From Pseudomonadota bacterium (GTDB lineage: Bacteria > Pseudomonadota > Alphaproteobacteria > Rhizobiales > Beijerinckiaceae): a DNA stretch of 17,541 bases. Position numbers and translations under genes: made by a program. This document shows, in pieces, positions 13,791 through 17,541 of the stretch (within the stretch, counting starts at the first letter, position 1; every line of letters starts with the position of its first letter). The notes beneath the pieces are model-generated. The model did not search any database, was not told where the DNA came from, and saw nothing but the letters and a program-made list of their open reading frames with translations. The stretch lies in assembly GCA_023386115.1 (NCBI GenBank), contig JAEWKL010000266.1, positions 1 to 17,541 of the forward strand, read 5' to 3'.

Positions 13791-14870
13791 ATGCGCGGAC
13801 CGGCATCGTTCAGCGGGACAAGCGGACGCCGCGCGACCGCCCGCCGGCTCTGCGCGAGGGTCGTCCTCGCCGTCCTCGTCCTTGCCAACCCTACGGCGGC
13901 GCCCGCCGCCGGGGTGGAGCGCACCCGGCTCGTCGCCTACACGGCTCTCGAGCCCGAGCAGCTCGACCCGATCCGCCGGGCGATCGAGGCCGCGGTGCCG
14001 GAGGTGGAGATCGCCTGGCAGCGCGCCTCGACCGGGATCGTCACCGAGCGCCTGCTCGCCGAGCGGGCCGCGCCGCAGGCCGACCTCCTGATCGGGGTCG
14101 CGGCCTCCAGCCTGCTGCAATTCGAGGCGGCCAACCTCCTCGATCCCTACCGGCCGGCGGGCGTCGAGGCGCTGCGGCCGTTCTTCCGCGACCCGACCCC
14201 GCCCTACAGCTGGACCGGCATGGACGCCTATCTGGGGGTGATCTGCTTCAACGTCGAGGTAGCCGGCCGGGAGCGGATCACGCGCCCGAGCTTCTGGCGC
14301 GACCTCCTCGGCCCGGCCCTGAAGGGGCGGATCGTCATGCCGGACCCGGCGGTGTCCGGCACCGGCTATCTCCTCGTCGCGGGCTGGCTGCAGACATTTG
14401 GGGAGGATGCGGGCTGGGCCTACATGGATGCCTTGCACGAGAACGTCGCCGCCTACCTGCCGAGCGGCTCGGCCCCGTGCCAGGACGCCGCCGCGGGCCG
14501 CGCCGCCGCGGGCCTTTCCCTCGACATGCGAGCCGCGACCGAGAAGGCGGCGGGTGCCCCGATCGACATCGTGGTCCCGGTCGACGGCACCGGCTGGGAG
14601 GCGGAGGGGTTCGCGGTCGTGGCCGGCCGGCCGCACCTGCCGCTGGCCCGGCGGGTGGCGGACTGGGCGGCGAGCCGCGAGGCCAACGCGCTCTACGCCC
14701 GCAGCTATGCCATCGTGGCCTATCCGGGCGTCTCCAGCCCGGGCCCGCTCTACCCGCCTCATGCCGAGGCGCGCATGATCCGCAACGACCTCGACTGGAT
14801 GGCCCGCAACCGGCCCCGCATCCTGGCCGAGTGGCGCCGCCGCTACGGCGCCAAGGTCCGGGAGCGCTGA
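13791..14870 (+). CDS. Periplasmic extracellular solute-binding protein (AfuA/PhnS-like)
   Basis: The 359-residue protein has a long basic N-region (RRATARRLCAR), a hydrophobic core (VVLAVLVLA) and a likely cleavage near residue 40 (APAA, then GVER), so export to the periplasm is predicted. The mature part matches the family of ferric-iron, 2-aminoethylphosphonate and related binding proteins: LVAYTALEPEQLDPI (47-61), RASTGIVTERLLAE (78-91), PQADLLIGVAAS (95-106), MPDPAVSGTGYLL (183-195) and SGSAPCQDAAAGRAAAGLSLD (225-245). The ligand is not determinable. No permease or ATPase follows, so it may serve a remote transporter or act as a sensory binding protein with the divergent response regulator. 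The frame opens earlier, but a G-rich ribosome site at about 13773-13786 and the signal peptide favour the ATG at 13791. Confidence 0.85.
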   Translation: MRGPASFSGTSGRRATARRLCARVVLAVLVLANPTAAPAAGVERTRLVAYTALEPEQLDPIRRAIEAAVPEVEIAWQRASTGIVTERLLAERAAPQADLLIGVAASSLLQFEAANLLDPYRPAGVEALRPFFRDPTPPYSWTGMDAYLGVICFNVEVAGRERITRPSFWRDLLGPALKGRIVMPDPAVSGTGYLLVAGWLQTFGEDAGWAYMDALHENVAAYLPSGSAPCQDAAAGRAAAGLSLDMRAATEKAAGAPIDIVVPVDGTGWEAEGFAVVAGRPHLPLARRVADWAASREANALYARSYAIVAYPGVSSPGPLYPPHAEARMIRNDLDWMARNRPRILAEWRRRYGAKVRER

Positions 14871-14902
14871 TCCGCGAGCGCCGACCCGGCTCCGAATGAT
14901 CC

Positions 14903-14940
14903 GCCTCCCGGCGATCCGGCTCCAGGCGATCTTTATTTTT
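14903..14940 (+). terminator. Intrinsic terminator after the solute-binding protein gene
   Basis: GCCT (14903-14906) pairs with AGGC (14924-14927) and CCGG (14908-14911) pairs with CCGG (14916-14919) around a four-base loop, with a small internal bulge. The T-rich run ctttattttt follows directly at 14931-14940. It is the only hairpin in the window with a proper T-tract, 32 bases past the binding-protein stop. Confidence 0.6.
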
Positions 14941-15007
14941 CCATGCTGACGTCGCACACCGCCTCGGTTGGCGGATCTCCCCTGCGGGGCCGCGGGTAGG
15001 AAAGCGG

Positions 15008-15910
15008 ATGTATCACGCAGGCAAGGACGGCTGGCTCTTCCTTACCGGAGGCACCAACGAGGTCGTGGACCAGTACCGGCAGATCCGCGCGATGGATCGG
15101 ATCCTGCGCCAATGGCGCCGCCGGATCCTGCGGCGCATCCGCCGCTGCCAGGGCCTCGGCACCCGCTACCTGCACCTGGTGGTGCCCGAGAAGCTCAGCA
15201 TCTACGAGGACCGCTTCGACGGCCTCGCCCTTGACCCGCGCTACGGACCGGCCCAGCGCCTCGGCACCCTGATGCGGTGGTCCTGGCCGGGGCGCCGCGC
15301 CTGGATCGACCTGCTCGGGCCGATGCGGGCGCAGCGGGACGAGCACCTGCATTACCGGACCGACACGCACTGGAACATCCACGGCTGTCTGCTCGCCTAC
15401 CGGCTGGTCTGCCGGGCCTGCGGCGCCACCCCGCGCACCGACTTCCTGACGCGGCCGTTCCACGAATTCGACGCCGTGCTCGACATTGGCAACAAGCTCG
15501 ACGCCCCGCCGCTCGAGACCGTGCGCAACTACCAGCTCTTCCGCGATGCCGAGCGGGTCGGCGGCGGCCGCCTCATCGATGCCTACACCGCCGCGGGCCG
15601 CCTCGGCGAGCTGCATAGCGGCGCCCATGCCGTCTACCGCAACCGCTCGGCCGACGCCGATCCCCGCACCCTGGTGCTGTTCGGCGATTCCTGCGCCAAC
15701 TTCTCCCCGAACGGCCTGACCGCGACGCTCGCCGAGACGTTTCGCGAGGTCCACTTCATCTGGTCGTCGAACCTCGACTGGGGCTACATCGAGCGGATCC
15801 TCCCCGACATTGTGCTGTGCGAGCAGGTCGAGCGCTTCCTGCCCCGCGTGCCGGAGGACGATTTCGACCTCGCGGCCACCGAGGCGGAGCGGCTGGCGGC
15901 TCTGGGGTGA
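15008..15910 (+). CDS. AlgX/AlgJ-like SGNH O-acetyltransferase-family protein
   Basis: The 300-residue protein matches the SGNH-hydrolase-like family that includes alginate O-acetyltransferases AlgJ and AlgX. It opens with the family's GKDGWLFLTGGTNEVVDQY block (5-23), then LHLVVPEKLSIYEDRF (55-70), DTHWNIHG (119-126) and LFGDSCANFSPNGL (224-237). By analogy with AlgX, Asp119 and His121 of DTHW and Ser228 of GDS would be the catalytic triad. The triad is complete, so activity is plausible, with an exopolysaccharide or glycan acceptor. No signal peptide or membrane segment is present: the protein starts at the domain, unlike periplasmic AlgX. No MBOAT acetyl-donor protein is nearby. GGAAAG lies before the ATG. 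It converges with a methyltransferase gene that could also act on glycans, but this link is only suggestive. Confidence 0.8.
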   Translation: MYHAGKDGWLFLTGGTNEVVDQYRQIRAMDRILRQWRRRILRRIRRCQGLGTRYLHLVVPEKLSIYEDRFDGLALDPRYGPAQRLGTLMRWSWPGRRAWIDLLGPMRAQRDEHLHYRTDTHWNIHGCLLAYRLVCRACGATPRTDFLTRPFHEFDAVLDIGNKLDAPPLETVRNYQLFRDAERVGGGRLIDAYTAAGRLGELHSGAHAVYRNRSADADPRTLVLFGDSCANFSPNGLTATLAETFREVHFIWSSNLDWGYIERILPDIVLCEQVERFLPRVPEDDFDLAATEAERLAALG

Positions 15911-16000
15911 GCCGCCGACGTCGTTCGGCCGCACCCGTCCCCGCGAGCACCGCTTCGCCTCATCGTCGCGCCTCACCGTCGCGCCTCAGGCGCCGTCCGG

Positions 16001-16822
16001 TCAGCGCCACCGTCGCCACCACGCCGGCCTGCCCTCGCCCTGCGGCGCGAACGTCGCCGCCAGCTCGTGCGCGACCTGCGCGACCGGCTGGATCTCGATC
16101 TCGTCGTACAGGCGCCGCAGGCCCTCGATCTCGTCCGGGATCGCGATCTGCTCCTCGATGATACGCGCGTAGTTCTCCTGCAGCACCGTCGAGGTCGGGT
16201 CGAGCCGCCTGACGACGACCAGGCCGGTCGGAGCGGCATCGGTCATGATGACGTCCAGGTCGGGCCGATACCGTTTCAGGATCGGCACGATCTTCCAGAC
16301 ATCCCCCGTCCACCAGTTCGCGAACGGCGTGCCGACGCTCAACTCGGGAATCAGGGTCGCCTCGCGCATCGCCATCAGGGCGGTGAGCGGCAGCGCATCG
16401 TGGATGACGATGATCGAATTCGGCGCGCACAGCCGCTCGGTGTTGTAGAAATCCCTGAGCACGAACTCGGCGAGATGCAGGCCGTCGATCATCGCCAGGT
16501 CGAAATGACCGGGCCGGAGCAGCGACCGGTCGAACTGGGCAAAGAAGTCATCGCTCTTCAGCTGGAACAGTGACACGCGTGACTTGTGCAGGGCCACGTT
16601 CTCTCGCAGCGCGAACGACGGATCGACACCGACGGCGTGGCGACAGGTCATCCGCTGGAGCAGCGAGCCATACGAGACGCCGATCTCGAGATAATTCGCG
16701 ATCGAGGCCTGCTGCGACAGCGTAGCCAGCACGTCGACGTAATCCCGACCGGCATGGAGCGGCGCGAGGGGCCGGAGCAAGGCCTCGCGAGCGGGTTCCA
16801 TCGTGCGTTTCGGCTCCATCAT
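16001..16822 (-). CDS. Class I SAM-dependent methyltransferase
   Basis: The 273-residue protein has a Rossmann-type methyltransferase core: motif I YLEIGVSYGSLLQ (44-56) binds S-adenosylmethionine, GVDPSF (65-70) is the acidic strand-2 end, DLAMIDGLH (108-116) is motif III-like and IIVIHDALP (137-145) follows. The pattern fits the Methyltransf_24 type often found in polysaccharide, rhamnolipid or secondary-metabolite clusters; the acceptor is unknown. The frame is open for 33 more codons, but the ATG at 16822 is preceded by AGGAA and the added stretch is Arg/Pro-rich and overlaps the likely promoter region of the divergent MATE gene. The coding sequence is visibly less GC-rich than its neighbours, which hints at a different origin. 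Confidence 0.85.
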   Translation of the reverse strand: MMEPKRTMEPAREALLRPLAPLHAGRDYVDVLATLSQQASIANYLEIGVSYGSLLQRMTCRHAVGVDPSFALRENVALHKSRVSLFQLKSDDFFAQFDRSLLRPGHFDLAMIDGLHLAEFVLRDFYNTERLCAPNSIIVIHDALPLTALMAMREATLIPELSVGTPFANWWTGDVWKIVPILKRYRPDLDVIMTDAAPTGLVVVRRLDPTSTVLQENYARIIEEQIAIPDEIEGLRRLYDEIEIQPVAQVAHELAATFAPQGEGRPAWWRRWR

Positions 16823-16896
16823 GATCGTCAGGTTCCTGTCTGGCTCGGTGAGGTCGGGTGCGGTCCGGTGCCGGCCGGCGGGCCGGGCGGGATCCC

Positions 16897-16925
16897 TTGA
16901 CGCGATACTTGCATATGCCATTAAT
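16897..16925 (+). promoter_or_regulatory. Candidate sigma70 promoter for the MATE gene
   Basis: TTGACG (16897-16902), a 17-base spacer and ATTAAT (16920-16925) form a plausible -35/-10 pair about 60 bases before the MATE start. The stretch 16903-16930 is strikingly AT-rich for this window and lies in the divergent gap between the methyltransferase and MATE genes. Confidence 0.45.
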
Positions 16926-16983
16926 AGTGGTCCAAAGGCATCCTTGCGGCCTGCCGGACACGATGGGAAGAGGGGTCACGCCG

Positions 16984-17541
16984 ATGGATGCGCGCACTCA
17001 CCGCCTGCTCCACGCCCCGATCGGGACGACGCTGCTGCGCCTCGCCGCACCCAACGTCGTCGTGATGCTGGTCCAGGCGCTGGTCGGATTGATCGAAACC
17101 GCCTTCGTGGCCGGGCTCGGCACCGACGCGCTCGCCGGCATGGCCCTGGTCTTCCCCGTGCTGATGCTGGTGCAGATGATCTCCGCCGGGGCCATGGGGG
17201 GCGGCATCCTGTCGGCGGTCGCCCGCTCCTTGGGGGCCGGGCGAAGGGCGGAGGCCGACCGGCTGCCGTGGTACGCCGCCGCCATCGCCCTCGTCCTCGG
17301 CCTTTTCACCACGGGGCTCGAACTCGCCTTCGGGCCGGCGCTCTACCGGGCGATGGGCGGGGAGGGCGCCTCCCTCGCCGCGGCCGCCACCTATGGCGGC
17401 GTGGTCTTCTGCGGCGCGGTGTTGGTCTGGCTGTTCAACGCCCTCGCGGCCGTGATCCGCGGTACCGGCATCATGGCCCTGCCGGCGATCGTCATCTGCG
17501 TCGGTGCGGCCGTGCTGGTGCCGCTCTCGCCGGCGCTGATC
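16984..17541 (+). CDS. MATE family efflux transporter, N-terminal part
   Basis: The gene runs off the right edge; 186 codons are visible. After a short cytoplasmic start (MDARTHRLLHAPIGTTLLRL) come hydrophobic segments with the MATE family wording: AAPNVVVMLVQALVGLIETAFV (21-42), GLGTDALAGMALVFP (45-59), SAGAMGGGILSAVARSLGAGR (67-87) and NALAAVIRGTG near 150. MATE proteins export cationic drugs or metabolites using a Na+ or H+ gradient. The start is supported by GAGGGG eight bases before the ATG and by an upstream promoter-like pair. Around five to six membrane segments are visible, about half of the usual twelve. Confidence 0.9.
   Translation, partial: MDARTHRLLHAPIGTTLLRLAAPNVVVMLVQALVGLIETAFVAGLGTDALAGMALVFPVLMLVQMISAGAMGGGILSAVARSLGAGRRAEADRLPWYAAAIALVLGLFTTGLELAFGPALYRAMGGEGASLAAAATYGGVVFCGAVLVWLFNALAAVIRGTGIMALPAIVICVGAAVLVPLSPALI

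Noticed and set aside
15960..15990. Duplicated gtcgcgcctca motif between the AlgX-like and methyltransferase genes
   Set aside because: Two short adjacent copies of 11 bases in GC-rich sequence, with no wider array or conserved role evident.
16823..16921. N-terminal extension of the methyltransferase by 33 codons
   Set aside because: The extra peptide is Arg/Pro-rich, lacks a ribosome site and covers the AT-rich divergent promoter region; ATG 16822 has AGGAA upstream.

Overview
The window is very GC-rich DNA with strongly GC-biased third codon positions. The gene repertoire fits an alphaproteobacterium of the Hyphomicrobiales, most like Methylobacterium: a BoxR/BzdR-type regulator, TRAP transporter genes, a beta-carbonic anhydrase and many small sensory or transport genes. 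The genus is an inference from composition and gene content. No rRNA, tRNA, CRISPR array, transposase or phage gene was seen. High GC leaves long open frames antisense to nearly every gene; these were discarded.

Layout. (1) 1-1325, plus strand: the last 24 codons of a thiolase, probably 3-oxoadipyl-CoA thiolase, then an HTH/shikimate-kinase-like regulator of the BoxR/BzdR type. This looks like the edge of an aerobic benzoyl-CoA (box) degradation cluster lying to the left. (2) 1534-2577, plus: an arabinose-5-phosphate isomerase (KdsD/KpsF). (3) 6511 down to 2585, minus: five closely spaced genes, namely a GST-like protein, TRAP small and large permeases (dctQ-dctM, overlapping ATGA), an NAD(P)H-dependent FMN reductase and a SnoaL-like protein. 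No TRAP binding protein is present. (4) 6698-8845, plus: a ModA-like binding protein without modBC, a beta-carbonic anhydrase, a short 18-bp tandem repeat and a small membrane-anchored six-cysteine protein. (5) 8945-9175, minus: a frameshifted remnant of a GGDEF (diguanylate cyclase) domain. (6) 9319-11215, plus: a Bcr/CflA-type MFS transporter and a DoxX-like membrane protein with a basic Ala/Lys/Pro tail. (7) 13513 down to 11256, minus: a NarL/LuxR response regulator and a double-PAS protein with no recognisable output domain. (8) 13791-15910, plus: an AfuA/phosphonate-type binding protein without permease or ATPase, ending at the best terminator in the window, then a soluble AlgX/AlgJ-like SGNH protein. 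(9) 16001-16822, minus: a SAM-dependent methyltransferase. (10) 16984 to the right edge, plus: the start of a MATE efflux transporter.

The most interesting part is 11256-14870. There an orphan response regulator, a PAS sensor lacking a kinase or cyclase, and a divergently transcribed orphan periplasmic binding protein sit together. They could form a non-canonical sensing locus, but that is inference from proximity. The other notable points are the decayed GGDEF gene and a series of transport modules missing their usual partners (dctQM without dctP, modA without modBC, a binding protein without its ABC).
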